A DNA stretch of 64,000 nucleotides from Geobacter sp. OR-1. GTDB taxonomy: Bacteria; Desulfobacterota; Desulfuromonadia; Geobacterales; DSM-12255. The stretch is from the NCBI RefSeq assembly GCF_000813145.1, contig NZ_BAZF01000006.1, positions 124,001-188,000 on the forward strand, read 5' to 3'. The position numbers and the translations under genes were made by a program. The notes beneath the pieces were generated by a model. It was not told the origin of the DNA. It did not search any database and saw only the letters and a program-made list of their open reading frames with translations. The stretch's first letter is position 1. Each line of letters opens with the position of its first letter. Positions 45,426 through 55,227 of the stretch are shown here, in pieces.

Positions 45426-46377
45426 TCAGAATCTCCTGCGTAAGCGCGACCAGAAACCTCCGGCATCATCATTTGACATTTCCGGGGCCAGCCGTTCTCT
45501 TTCGTTGGTGCTGGGTGGGGGACCGGCCTCGGTTGCGGAATTTTCAGCGGCCTCGGCAAATCGACCCTCCCCAATATAGGCAAGGAGCGGCCCCTGAGGG
45601 GACAACCTGACCAGGTCGTTTACCCGTAGTAAATACTGAAGACTGATCGGGTTATCGTTGATGCATAACAGCTGTTGACCGGAAAGATCCCTGATCCAGT
45701 ACTCACCCTGGGAAAAAACGTATCTGGACATGCTGCGGCAACAGGGCATGGTCCGGAATGACGAAATCTGCACCGGGTCCGCTGCCGATGACAATCGGCA
45801 ATACACTGAACGATCGGATCGATGGGCCGAATTGAATGACCAAGGGGGCGGAAACCTTTTCCGCGGCAACCGCGGGAGCAATGGGCGAGGGTACCCGGGG
45901 TGCGGGTTCTGCATCTACAAGCGGGCGTTTCTCCGGAAACGGCTCACTATTGGGTATGGCCGGAACCGGTTCGGCGTCGGGCGCTTGAGGGTCTACCTGA
46001 ATAACAGCTACACCGGCCGGAGATTGCCGGCCTGATGTTGGCACAGCCGGCTGGTCCGTCTCCCGGGAAAGAAAACTCACTTTGGGTCCGCCGGCGGAAA
46101 ACTCCAAAACGTCCCCATCCTTGAGGAACGCCTCCGTTACCTTCCGGCCGTTGACGAATGTGCCATTGGTGCTGTAATCCACCAACTTGAACCGGTTGCC
46201 TTCACGTATTATTTCGGCGTGCTTTCGGGAAATGGATGTCAATTCAGGAGGGAACTGGATAGTGCAGGAAGGATGACGGCCGATAGATATGCGCTCGTCG
46301 GAGCACTCAAGGATACTCCCTTTCATGGGACCATGAATATGTACGAGCTCGGCAACTATAGCAGGCTGTAACTTCAT
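45426..46377 (-). CDS. Double-FHA-domain T6SS protein, interrupted by a frameshift
   Basis: First FHA domain at residues about 20-100: SIGRHPSCTIQFPP, SISRKHAEI and STNGTFVNGRKV keep the Arg, Ser and Asn residues that read phospho-threonine. A Pro-rich linker follows, then a second FHA-like domain starting VIQFGPSIRSFSVLPIVIGS. The frame closes at 45703 in the middle of that domain, and the rest (YWIRDLSGQQLLCINDNPI, LLRVNDLVRLSPQGPLLAYI) continues in the +1 frame. Removing one base from the run of six A's at 45713-45718 (plus strand) joins both parts into 316 residues. The ATG at 46377 is my choice; a GTG at 46410 is possible. First gene of the T6SS operon. Confidence 0.82.
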
Positions 46378-46587
46378 AAGGGGACCCGTAAATTCTTCGC
46401 CGCTGGACACCTGGAATCACGACATCCATGATATCGTTCCTTCGGCGGCAGAATCTTATGATGCACTTTACTGCACCTGACCCGACAATTTGATGCATAT
46501 TAAGCAACATACAGTTTATAATATGCCCGCTACAGATAGAACATTTTTTTATCAGGACAACATAGAATTAACAATATGTTATAAGCT

Positions 46588-46615
46588 ATTATTACGAATA
46601 TATCATTACTGTCAA
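46588..46615 (-). promoter_or_regulatory. Candidate sigma-70 promoter of the T6SS operon
   Basis: On the minus strand a perfect TTGACA (46615-46610), 16 bases, then AATAAT (46593-46588, five of six matches). Transcription would start near 46581, leaving a leader of about 200 bases before the FHA gene. The surrounding 46411-46726 is strikingly AT-rich and holds no gene that I can support. Confidence 0.45.
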
Positions 46616-46726
46616 TTCAACTTACGAATGCATTTTTATTACACTACTTGAGTGACTTACTTAAGGGTTATTTAATAACAGCTCTTTAGTCTGACCATTC
46701 TGAGGCCTAAAATTCGGCCACCCCAA

Positions 46727-47266
46727 TTAGAGAAAGGGTACCGGCCGATCTCCCCTGATCATCCGGGTAAGCAGACGGTCCAGAGATGACGCGAACCGTT
46801 GTCGATCGGCAAGATTGAATGCGGATGGCCCACCCTGAATCAATCCCCCCTGCCGTAGTTCCATCATCAGGTCCCGTACGGAGAGCCGTTCGCCGACGTT
46901 CTCCTCGGTGTAGAGGTCCCCCCGGGGATCAAGGGCAACACCGCCATTAGCAACGATCCTGGCGGCCAAAGGTATGTCCGCGGTAATCACCAGGTCATTT
47001 GGGGAGGCATGCCCGGCGATATAATCATCGGCCGCATCAAAGCCTTCGGCCACGACAATGGATTCAATCAAGCCGGAATGGTGTTTGGCCAGGGTCGTGT
47101 TCGCCACGAGCAGAACGCCCAGATTGAGCCGTTCGGAAGCGCGGAACACTATCTCCTTGATTACCCGCGGGCACGCATCGGCATCAATCCAGATCTTAGG
47201 CCTGATCGCCTCCCGATTCCCGCCCTTTCCCTGCCTGGCATTATCCCCATCGTACGGCATCTTCAT
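46727..47266 (-). CDS. YaiI/YqxD (UPF0178, DUF188) family protein
   Basis: 179 residues from the ATG at 47266, which has GGAGG 7 bases upstream. Family motifs: [69 protein letters not shown]. The conserved Asp residues suggest a PIN-like nuclease fold, but no activity is established for the family as far as I know. Not part of the T6SS unit, which starts from its own AT-rich leader just downstream. Confidence 0.92.
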   Translation of the reverse strand: MKMPYDGDNARQGKGGNREAIRPKIWIDADACPRVIKEIVFRASERLNLGVLLVANTTLAKHHSGLIESIVVAEGFDAADDYIAGHASPNDLVITADIPLAARIVANGGVALDPRGDLYTEENVGERLSVRDLMMELRQGGLIQGGPSAFNLADRQRFASSLDRLLTRMIRGDRPVPFL

Positions 47267-47418
47267 TCTCGTTCCTCCATAGATCAGCACCAATCAATTG
47301 AACCGGAAGGATACGAGGTAACCGCCCCGGATATCAAGCCTGAATTCATTGCAGCATGGAGCATGAGGAATTATCGGAACTACCGGAATGGAGAAGATTG
47401 GAAGAGAATACGGCTGGT

Positions 47419-49206
47419 CTAACTCGCGGAGATATCGGTCAAAGAGTTCATGGCATTGAATCTGTCCAGATTTGTCCGCCCTTTAGTGCCTTCCTGCCTG
47501 TTGAATATCTGCGGGTCACAATCAGATTCGCCGGTTATCTCCCAGGCATAGGCAATCTGCCCGCTTACCTCAGATGCGCTTTGATTTGAAGAGTCGATCA
47601 TTTCCCGAACCTTGACAAGAAGTCGGCTGGGATTTACGGGCTTCATGATAAGATCGGCGCGGCCATCGATATCGGTACGCTCCTTTATGAAATCCTCGGT
47701 ATAACCACTTATGAACAGTATTTTCACGTCGCTGCCGGTTTGCCGGATCTCGTCATAGGCATCCTTCCCGGTTTTGCGAGGCATTATCACATCCATCAGG
47801 ACCAGCCTGATCCGGTCAGAGTTTTCCCTGAACCGGTCCACCGCTTCCTGGCCGTCAGTTGCCAGGATAATATTGTAGCCGAACGTGGTGAGCATCGTTT
47901 CCACCATCTGCCGGACAGCAGGGTCATCTTCGGCAACCAGTATCGTTTCGCCTTTACCTCTCCGAACCCGATCTTCGTCGACCCGCTCAACGGCAGGTCT
48001 TACCACCGTGTTGAGTTGTAACGGCATATAGATACTGAAGCTGGTGCCCTTGCCAGGTTCACTGTCAACCTGGATATAGGAGTTATGCTGCCTTATGATC
48101 CCGTAAACGACCGACATGCCGAGCCCGGTCCCACGTTCTTTGGGCTTGGTAGTAAAAAACGGTTCGAAGATCTTGTCTTTTACCGCGGCATCCATGCCAC
48201 AGCCACTGTCGGTAATACGCAGGCAGGCAAACCGGTCGGATGGGGAAACATCATACATTCCGGCAAAATTGGCATCGGCAACATGTGCGCAGGTTTCGAT
48301 CAGCAGGCTCCCCCCCCTGGGCATGGCATCCCTGGCATTGGTTGCAAGGTTGAGGAGCACCTGTTCAATCTGGCCGCAGTCGGCCAGAATCATCAGTTCC
48401 TGATCGCTACATCTGGTTGTCAGATCAATTTCCTCGCCGATGGTGCGCCGCAGCATCTCTTCGACATTATGCACGATATTGTTGAGATCAAGCCCTGTGA
48501 GCATCATGTTCTGCTTGCGGCTGAAGGAGAGCATGCTGCGCGACAACACCTCGCCGCGTTCCGAAGCCCGCAAAATATGCTGCACATTAACTCTAAGCGG
48601 CGAATCAGGCGGAAGATCGAGCAGGGTCAGATTTCCGAACCCGCTGATAACGGTCAGGATATTGTTGAAATCATGGGCAATGCCTCCGGCGAGGGTGCCG
48701 ATCGCCTCCATCTTCTGGGACTGGCGGAGTTGGTCATATGCCTGTTTGAGCGACGCAGTCCGTTCTTCCACACGCGCTTCGAGCAAACGCCCGTAATTTT
48801 CCAACTCTATTTTCTGCAGGTAGAGCTCAGTAAAGATTTTCACCTTGCTGCGCAGGAACATCGGTTCAATCGGTTTTACCAGGAAGTCGACCGCACCGGA
48901 CTCATAACCCTTGAACTGCGCATTCAGGTCATCCATTCCAGCGGTTACGAATATTATCGGCACCTGCCTGGTACGCGGGTTGGCCCTCATCAGTTCTGCC
49001 GTTTCATAACCGTCCATTTCCGGCATCTGGACGTCCATGAGAACCAGGGCAAACTCTTCGTTGAGACAGAGACGAAGTGCATCCTGGCCTGATTGGGCTT
49101 TGCAGAGATAAAGCCCCATATCTTCGAGCAGCACTTCCAGCGAGATCAAATTCTCTGGCCGGTCGTCCACGAGCAGGACAGGTATCTTGTTAGTAATTGT
49201 TGACAT
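47419..49206 (-). CDS. Hybrid histidine kinase REC-HisKA-HATPase-REC
   Basis: 595 residues, cytoplasmic. REC domain (8-125, phospho-Asp in LVLMDVQMPEMDG), a coiled segment, HisKA with the phospho-His in GGIAHDFNNIL, HATPase_c with DSGCGMD and GTGLGMSVVYG, and a second REC (about 420-540, LVLMDVIMPRKTG). The HDFNN form of the H-box is typical of kinases that feed sigma-54 activators or free regulators. Third gene of a run with CheR and a larger hybrid kinase; 193 bases separate it from cheR. Confidence 0.94.
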   Translation of the reverse strand: MSTITNKIPVLLVDDRPENLISLEVLLEDMGLYLCKAQSGQDALRLCLNEEFALVLMDVQMPEMDGYETAELMRANPRTRQVPIIFVTAGMDDLNAQFKGYESGAVDFLVKPIEPMFLRSKVKIFTELYLQKIELENYGRLLEARVEERTASLKQAYDQLRQSQKMEAIGTLAGGIAHDFNNILTVISGFGNLTLLDLPPDSPLRVNVQHILRASERGEVLSRSMLSFSRKQNMMLTGLDLNNIVHNVEEMLRRTIGEEIDLTTRCSDQELMILADCGQIEQVLLNLATNARDAMPRGGSLLIETCAHVADANFAGMYDVSPSDRFACLRITDSGCGMDAAVKDKIFEPFFTTKPKERGTGLGMSVVYGIIRQHNSYIQVDSEPGKGTSFSIYMPLQLNTVVRPAVERVDEDRVRRGKGETILVAEDDPAVRQMVETMLTTFGYNIILATDGQEAVDRFRENSDRIRLVLMDVIMPRKTGKDAYDEIRQTGSDVKILFISGYTEDFIKERTDIDGRADLIMKPVNPSRLLVKVREMIDSSNQSASEVSGQIAYAWEITGESDCDPQIFNRQEGTKGRTNLDRFNAMNSLTDISAS

Positions 49207-49399
49207 TACAGTTAATTATTGTCGGAAGAAACGGCCAGATTCTTAAGAGCTTTCTCATTCAAAATCTCTATGTCAGAAACTGTAAGGATTCACCGAAAAC
49301 GCCCGGCGTGATCGGCGTTATCGGATCATGTTCTGATGAAAGAATCGGAGAGAGCCGTGTCAGCGGAAATTGCACGCTGACACCCATCCCTCCAGGCTT

Positions 49400-50236
49400 T
49401 TAACGGCGCATGGCAACACTCTTTCGATAGATGCGTGACTGCGGAATGGTTTCGGTGAAGTGACCGGCAATCTCCCTGTTCTCAAGGGTTTCCTTGGAAC
49501 CCAGACAGAGAAAGCCGCCGGGGATCAGACAGCAGTTGAACAGGTTCAATGCCCGATCCTTCAGATTCAGCTTGAAATAGATCAGGACATTACGGCAAAG
49601 GACCAGATGCATTTCACTGAAATCGGCGTCGGTTGCCAGGTTGTGAGTGGAAAATACGATGTTTTCGCGTAGCGCCGGGGCTAGAAGCGCCCCATCGTAA
49701 CGCGCTGTGTAGTAGTCTGCAAATGAGGAGGTGCCGCCGCTCTTGAGGTAGTTTTTGGTATACCGCTGCATCTCAGCCAGCGGAAAGATCCCGGTCTGGG
49801 CACGGCAAAGAGTCGCGGCATTGATATCGGTTGCATAGATCAGGTACCGACCGGCCATCCCTTCCTCGTTCAGCATGATTGCCATGGAATACGCCTCTTC
49901 ACCTGTTGCACAGCCGGCATGCCAGATCTTTACAAACGGGTAGGTCTTGAGAACCGGCACGACTTCTTCCCTCAGGCTCTTGAAAAACAAGGGGTCGCGG
50001 AACATCTCGGAGACATTGACAGTAATCCCCCGGATCAGGTAGTCAAGAAGGTTCCGATCGCGCAGGACACGGAATTGCGCCTCTGAAAACGAGGAAAAGC
50101 CCGCCTCTGCAAGCCAGTGGCTGAGCCTCCTCCGTAGGGAGGCCTCAGCATAGTCGCGAAAATCATAGCCGTAAACCCGATAGATTCCCTCCAGAAGAAG
50201 ATGCATCTCGATATGATCGAGATCGTTCCGGTTCAT
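49400..50236 (-). CDS. CheR-type protein-glutamate methyltransferase
   Basis: 278 residues from the ATG at 50236, 4 bases after the stop of the upstream kinase. N-terminal helical CheR domain (YGYDFRDYAEASLRRRLSHW), catalytic domain with KIWHAGCATGEEAYSMAIML (SAM site) and VLCRNVLIYFKLNLKDRALN. It methylates Glu residues of chemoreceptor-like proteins. No CheB or chemoreceptor lies nearby; the upstream hybrid kinase has a 4-helix sensor similar to those of chemoreceptors and may be the partner (inference). Confidence 0.93.
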   Translation of the reverse strand: MNRNDLDHIEMHLLLEGIYRVYGYDFRDYAEASLRRRLSHWLAEAGFSSFSEAQFRVLRDRNLLDYLIRGITVNVSEMFRDPLFFKSLREEVVPVLKTYPFVKIWHAGCATGEEAYSMAIMLNEEGMAGRYLIYATDINAATLCRAQTGIFPLAEMQRYTKNYLKSGGTSSFADYYTARYDGALLAPALRENIVFSTHNLATDADFSEMHLVLCRNVLIYFKLNLKDRALNLFNCCLIPGGFLCLGSKETLENREIAGHFTETIPQSRIYRKSVAMRR

Positions 50237-50240
50237 CCGG

Positions 50241-53200
50241 TTACCCCTGACGGTAGAGCCAGACCCGCAACAGCGAGACCAGCTTATCGACGTTAATCGG
50301 CTTGGCGATGTAATCGCTCGCCCCGGCCGTAATGCAGTTTTCAAAATCACCTTTCAACGCCTTGGCGGTCATGGCAATAACCGGCAGCTCCGCAAAACGG
50401 CTGTCGCGCCGGATCTCTCTTATTGCCGTATAACCGTCCATCTCCGGCATCATGATATCCATCAGGACAATGTCGATGTCAGGATGTTCTTTGAGGAGGG
50501 TCATGGCCTTCCGGCCGTTTTCGGCCTCGAAGATAACCATCTGTTTTTCTGAAAAGATGTTGGTAAGGGAGAAGAGATTACGCATGTCGTCATCCACAAG
50601 AAGTATCCTTTTCCCATCAAAAACCGTCTCAAGATCCACCGACGCCCTGATCATCTTCTGCTTTTCCGCGGGGAGCCGTTCCTCGACAAGATGAAGAAAG
50701 AGCGAGACTTCGTTCAACAGCCGTTCAGGGCTTCTTGCCCCTTTTATGATGATGCTCTCGGCGTAATGACGCAGCCTGCGCTCGTCCTCGTGGGAAAGAT
50801 CCTTTCCGGAATGGATGATAACCGGCAGACGCACTGTGCCGATAAGCTGGCAAAGCTGCTCCAGCAGTTCAAAGCCGGACATGTCGGTAAGCCCGAGGTC
50901 AAGAACCATGACATCGAAACTCTCTCTGGAGAGCAGCTCCATGGCCCTGCTGCCGGTCACCGCTACCGTAATCTCAACACCCTTTTCGGAAAGGAGTTCG
51001 ACCATGCTTTGAGCCTCGGTCTCATCGTCTTCCACGATCAGTAACCGTTTCACAGTATCCTGCATAGACTTCTCGATGGTTCCGAAGACCGCCTGCAGCT
51101 TTTCGCCATCCGCCGGCTTGGAGATATAACCGACCGCACCCATGGTCATCGCCCTGTTCCGTTCCTCCATACAGGTGAGAAAATGGACCGGAATATGCCG
51201 TGTGCGCGGGTTGTCCTTGAGCTTTTGCATCACTTGCCAGCCGTCCATGCCCGGAAGTATAACGTCAAGGACAATGGCGCTCGGCCGGAAACTGTCGGCC
51301 AAAACAAACCCGCTTTCGCCGTCTGAGGCAACAAGCACCTTATGACCCCGCTCCCGCACCATATCCATGACGATCCGGGCCAGGGGGAGGTCGTCTTCAA
51401 TGATCAGAATCGACTGATCACCCGGATTCAGTTCGCTGCGATCATCATGCACCGGTGGTTGGTCGATGGGTTGCGGACCGGATCCCTTTCGGACAATAAC
51501 CGGTGCTGAAGAATACAAAACTGGACGACCTGGAGACAGTGCCGCATCCTGCCCCTGAGGCTTCATCGGCAGATAGAGCGAAAACGAACTCCCTTTCCCC
51601 TCTTCACTGGCAGCCACCAGTTCCCCACCCAATCCTTTGGCGAGTTGCAGCGAAATGGAGAGTCCCAGACCCGTCCCCCCGTAGCGCCGGCTTGTCGAGC
51701 CGTCGGCCTGAATGAATGCCTGAAATATCTGTTGAATCTTGTTTTCGGGGATGCCGATGCCGGTATCCTCAACGGTGAAGGCTATCGCAGGGGCTGACAA
51801 CGGGTTTTCCTCGCTGTCCGGAATGAAAACCTTGAGTGTCAGCTCTCCTTCAGAGGTGAATTTAACCGCATTCGAGAGCAGGTTCTTAAGGATCTGGAGG
51901 GTGCGCTGCTCGTCGGTGACGAGTTTTTTCCGGGAGGTCGTCGGAGAAAAGAACATGGAAGCCGATCCCCTTCTGCTCCGTCAAGGGGCGGAACATCCCC
52001 TCAAGGGCCGAACAGACGGACGGCAGTGAAACTGGCTCAAAGATGTATTCGAGCCTGCCGGCCTCGATCTTGGACAGATCGAGGATGTCATTGATGAGAT
52101 TGACCAGGTCAGTGCCGGCGGAATTGATCGTTGTGGCAAACTCCACCTGCTTGGCGGTGAGGTTACCCTCCCGGTTTTCGCTCAGAAGTCGTGACAGGAT
52201 CATCATGCTGTTCAGCGGCGTGCGCAATTCGTGCGACATGTTGGCCAGGAACTCCGATTTATAGCTGCTGACCCGTTCCAGCTCTGCGGCCTTTCTTCCC
52301 AGCTCCTCGCTGGCAGTCGTTATCTCCCGGTTTTTGGCACGGATCTGCTCTCTCTGCTGTTCGAGCATCTGTGCCCTTTCCTCCAATTCTTCGTTGGACT
52401 GCTGCAACTCTTCCTGCTGAACCCGCAGTTCTTCTGTCTGGCTCAAGGTCTGCTGCAGCAGACGGTTGTTCTCCTCACGGGCAATGGCCACGACAAATGC
52501 GATCGAAATTGCTTGTCCAGCCTGTTCAAGCAGCTCTGACTCTACCTCGTTGAATCGGCGGAAGGTTCCGAACTCCATCGCCCCCACCAGCTGGTCACCT
52601 ACGGTAAGGGGGATTGCCGTAATTATCAGCGGTGCTATTTCCCCGGATGCAGAGGAGACTTTCAGGTAGGCAGGTGGAATGTCAGCTATGGTGATGGTCT
52701 GTCTATCCCGGGCAGCCTGCCCCAGAACACCTTCGCCCAGACGGCACTGTTCCTTGCGCTCGCTCACGGCATAGGAGGAGGCAAGACGCAGAATGCCATT
52801 TACTTCATCATACAGGTAGATCGACCCCACGGCCGCATTCAGGTATCCGGACAGGAAACCGAGGACATTTTCCGCGAGGAGATTGACTGCCATATCGCCC
52901 CGCATCCTTTCCCCTAGCTCATTCTGGCCGCTCTTCAGCCAGTCCTGGGCACGATCCGATGCCCGGCTTTCCCTGAGCGAGTCGGTCATCTGCTGGAATG
53001 CCCTGTCCAGGGCGATTTGCATGTCGGCCAGTTCTCCCATGGATTTGATCAGATTCCCGAGTTCGTCCCTCGGCAGCGTTGACTCGTCGAGTTCTATAGG
53101 TTCAGAAACCGTTATCGATCGGTCCAGATCTCCTGCACTGATCGCCCGGACAATTTCGACCTTTTCGGAACTGCTCATTGCCAACCGCTTGGCTATAGAA

Positions 53201-53859
53201 CCGGCACTGTTAAGAGAAGCGGCAACGCTTCTGGTAACAATGACTGCAATTACGATTGATGCCCCGATTAGAAAAATGAATGTCAGCGTGATGGTCTGAG
53301 AGAGCTGCAAGCTCTGGTTTGCCGAGAGTTTCCTGAATTCCTGAGCCTTGTCTGCGGCAAAACGATAGATATCATCCGCCTCTTTAAGCGCCTTTTCTGC
53401 GGCAAGCGTATCAGATGTAGCGATCCGCTTTGCCGCCTCATTTCTGCGTCCTGCCATTATCAGGGCAACGGTATTCTCCCGTGCGGCTCGCCATTCGGCG
53501 ATGGCCGTTTCCAGTTGTTCAACATCTTGCGCGTTCCCCAGGTATTTTGTCCTTAACAGGCCGAGATGGTGGTCTGCACTTGCCTTGCTGACCGAAATCC
53601 CCTGGATTAAACTCTCCATTTCACCGGGGTCGGTGGTGTTCAGCAATTTCGCTACCCGGACCTGATTGGACAGCAGGTCGCTCTTTATCCCGGATATTGA
53701 TGTGGAAACAGTGAACGGGTGCTCGAATATGTCGTCAGAAGTGCCGGCAATGGTTGAGATAAAGTTGACTGCTTGCCGGCCAATAATGGCCATGGCAAAC
53801 AACATGACAAGAAAACCGAGCAATATCCTGGTAATAATACGAAATTGATGAAAGGACAT
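50241..53859 (-). CDS. Large membrane hybrid histidine kinase with three REC domains, interrupted by a frameshift
   Basis: The first part (53859 to about 51925) has a membrane helix, a four-helix periplasmic sensor (IKSDLLSNQVRVAKLLN), a second helix (about 190-210), HAMP, GAF (about 310-455), a coiled coil and HisKA (NMSHELRTPLNSMMIL). The frame then slips at a six-base run (T's at 51924-51929 on the plus strand) and continues in the next frame. That part carries the HATPase (DTGIGIP, GGTGLGLSISLQLA) and three receivers (LDVILPGMDG, LDLGLTDMSG, LMDIMMPEMDG). Removing one base gives 1205 continuous residues (DLPEK then LVTDEQRTLQILKN). Followed 4 bases later by cheR. Confidence 0.88.
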
Positions 53860-54042
53860 GTTTCACCGTCCTCCTGTATTCACTAATAAGCCCTAATTGT
53901 TTACTGTTAACAGGCACAATTGTCAATTAAAGTGTGGTGCTGGGAAATTAGTTCGGGATGAAGAAAAGGTAAGACCAAGACCATAACAATTTCATTGAGT
54001 TTGGTCTCAGGTGTCTTGAGGGTCAGATGATAAGAGATGATA

Positions 54043-54207
54043 CTAAGAACAGGCGCGGCATTTTTCAGAATCAGGGGAGGCAAGTTGGCAGCCACAACAA
54101 GCGCAGGCGTTCACCCACTCCGGATGACCGGCATCAGCGGCACGCCTCTTTGCTTCCATCCGCCGCACCTCGGCCTCCATCTCTTCGTTGTACTGGTTCT
54201 CAAACAT
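54043..54207 (-). CDS. 54-residue zinc-ribbon protein
   Basis: ATG at 54207 with AAGGA 8 bases upstream, TAG at 54043. The N-terminal half is a charged helix (EEMEAEVRRMEAKRRAADAG). The C-terminal half has a Cys-rich knot, CACCGC followed by CRAC eleven residues later, as in small zinc ribbons. It lies 49 bases downstream of the GreA/GreB-type gene on the same strand and is probably cotranscribed. No closer family recognised. Confidence 0.7.
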   Translation of the reverse strand: MFENQYNEEMEAEVRRMEAKRRAADAGHPEWVNACACCGCQLASPDSEKCRACS

Positions 54208-54256
54208 GGCGGTTTCCTTTTTTCGGCAATGTTGCAGCCGCTGGTTTTCATGCGAA

Positions 54257-54748
54257 TCAACAGACCGCGACTATCTCATAACAAGCGGTTGTCATCTCGA
54301 CAGTGTCGCCGACACTCTTGCCGATCAGTTCTCTCCCCAGGGGAGAAGCAGGTGTTATGACCACCACCTCGGTGCCGGCAACGTCAACCTTCAAGCCCCC
54401 CTCGGTCGGGCCGATGAAAATGACCTTGGTCGTGCCGTCTTCTGCTTCAAGTGTGACCAGCGCCGTCAGTCGTATGGACTCGTCATCCAGGGGAAGACTC
54501 CCCAACTGTTTATAAACTTCAATTGCCTGTCGGATGTCACTGGCCCGGTTCGCCTGCCCCTGGGCCACATAGGATGCCTCCAGCGCCAGGGTGTCGTACT
54601 TGTTGTCCGGCTGGTTCTCTTCATGGGTTGCCGCTTCGTGGGCGGTCCTGGCAGCCGTGAAGATCACATCCAGATCGTGGTTGAGTTTCGCAATGATGCT
54701 CTGGAGCAGATCGCCCTTATCCAGCAATAATGTCATACCCTCAGTCAT
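54257..54748 (-). CDS. GreA/GreB-type transcription factor
   Basis: 163 codons from the ATG at 54748 (AGGA 9 bases upstream). N-terminal helical hairpin (about 5-75) with YDTLALEASYVAQGQANRAS, then a C-terminal GreA/GreB FKBP-like domain (VIFIGPTEGGLKVDV, ITPASPLGRELIGKSVGDTV). Such proteins bind the RNA polymerase secondary channel. The coiled-coil acidic tip of true GreA (Asp-Glu pair that promotes cleavage) is not clearly visible, so it may be a Gre-like paralogue rather than an RNA-cleavage factor. Confidence 0.82.
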   Translation of the reverse strand: MTEGMTLLLDKGDLLQSIIAKLNHDLDVIFTAARTAHEAATHEENQPDNKYDTLALEASYVAQGQANRASDIRQAIEVYKQLGSLPLDDESIRLTALVTLEAEDGTTKVIFIGPTEGGLKVDVAGTEVVVITPASPLGRELIGKSVGDTVEMTTACYEIVAVC

Positions 54749-55081
54749 ATTGATTCCTGTTGTTGCCACTTCCCCATGTCGCCCCGAACGGCATGGCGTG
54801 GCCACCCGGGTTCTTCCAGTGCGACTTGCCAGATTACCGAAGGTTTGGTCTTGTTGTGACCCGGCATTATTCCCTAAAACTTCATTATTTGTCGAGGTGA
54901 AAGGATCGATTAAGATGGTCCTCGGCAGGTGAGATGCAAAATGTTTTGTTCATAAGTTGCACATCAGCGCAGAAACACTCGCATAACCATTCAATATCAC
55001 TACAAATGGCAATTGGTGTTAAACTTGCTTACCAAACATCGGAAGTAAATTGTGAGAACATAATACTGGACATCAGAAATA

Positions 55082-55179
55082 CTGTTTCCGAACAGGTAAA
55101 CCTCGGGTAACCGAGGGGCACAAAGCCACAGGTCCCAAGTTCAGCAATGAACCGGACAGCTGGGTTGTCGAAGAAGCAG
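55082..55179 (+). promoter_or_regulatory. GEMM-I (cyclic-di-GMP-I) riboswitch
   Basis: All GEMM-I elements are in order: P1 strand CTGTTTC (55082-55088), AGGTAAACC, a stem-loop TCGG-GTAA-CCGA with GNRA-type loop, GGGGCACAAAGCC, and a second arm with GGACAGCTGGGTTGTC. P1 closes with GAAGCAG (55173-55179, one G-U pair). Compared with the Vibrio Vc2 aptamer, the C22-G45 pair is replaced by U-A, a compensatory change. The residue equivalent to G20 is G, which predicts c-di-GMP rather than cyclic GMP-AMP as ligand. An alternative 9-bp hairpin (GAAGCAGGC 55173-55181 with GCCTGTTTC 55192-55200) competes with P1 and may be the switch. Confidence 0.85.
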
Positions 55180-55227
55180 GCACCGAAAGTGGCCTGTTTC
55201 ACCAGGAATATCCATTTGAGGTGCAAC

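Noticed and set aside
51917-51935. Programmed -1 ribosomal frameshift at A-AAA-AAC in the hybrid kinase
   Set aside because: The heptamer is not in the zero frame and the shift required is +1 (or -2); a homopolymer error or mutation explains it more simply.
53972-54007. Inverted repeat AGACCAA ... TTGGTCT
   Set aside because: Loop of 22 bases and no T-run; too weak to call a terminator for the Gre-type unit.
55147-55227. Upstream ATG start for the M6 protease
   Set aside because: It lies inside the riboswitch aptamer and adds a non-signal-like segment; the TTG at 55228 has a good ribosome site and a proper signal peptide.
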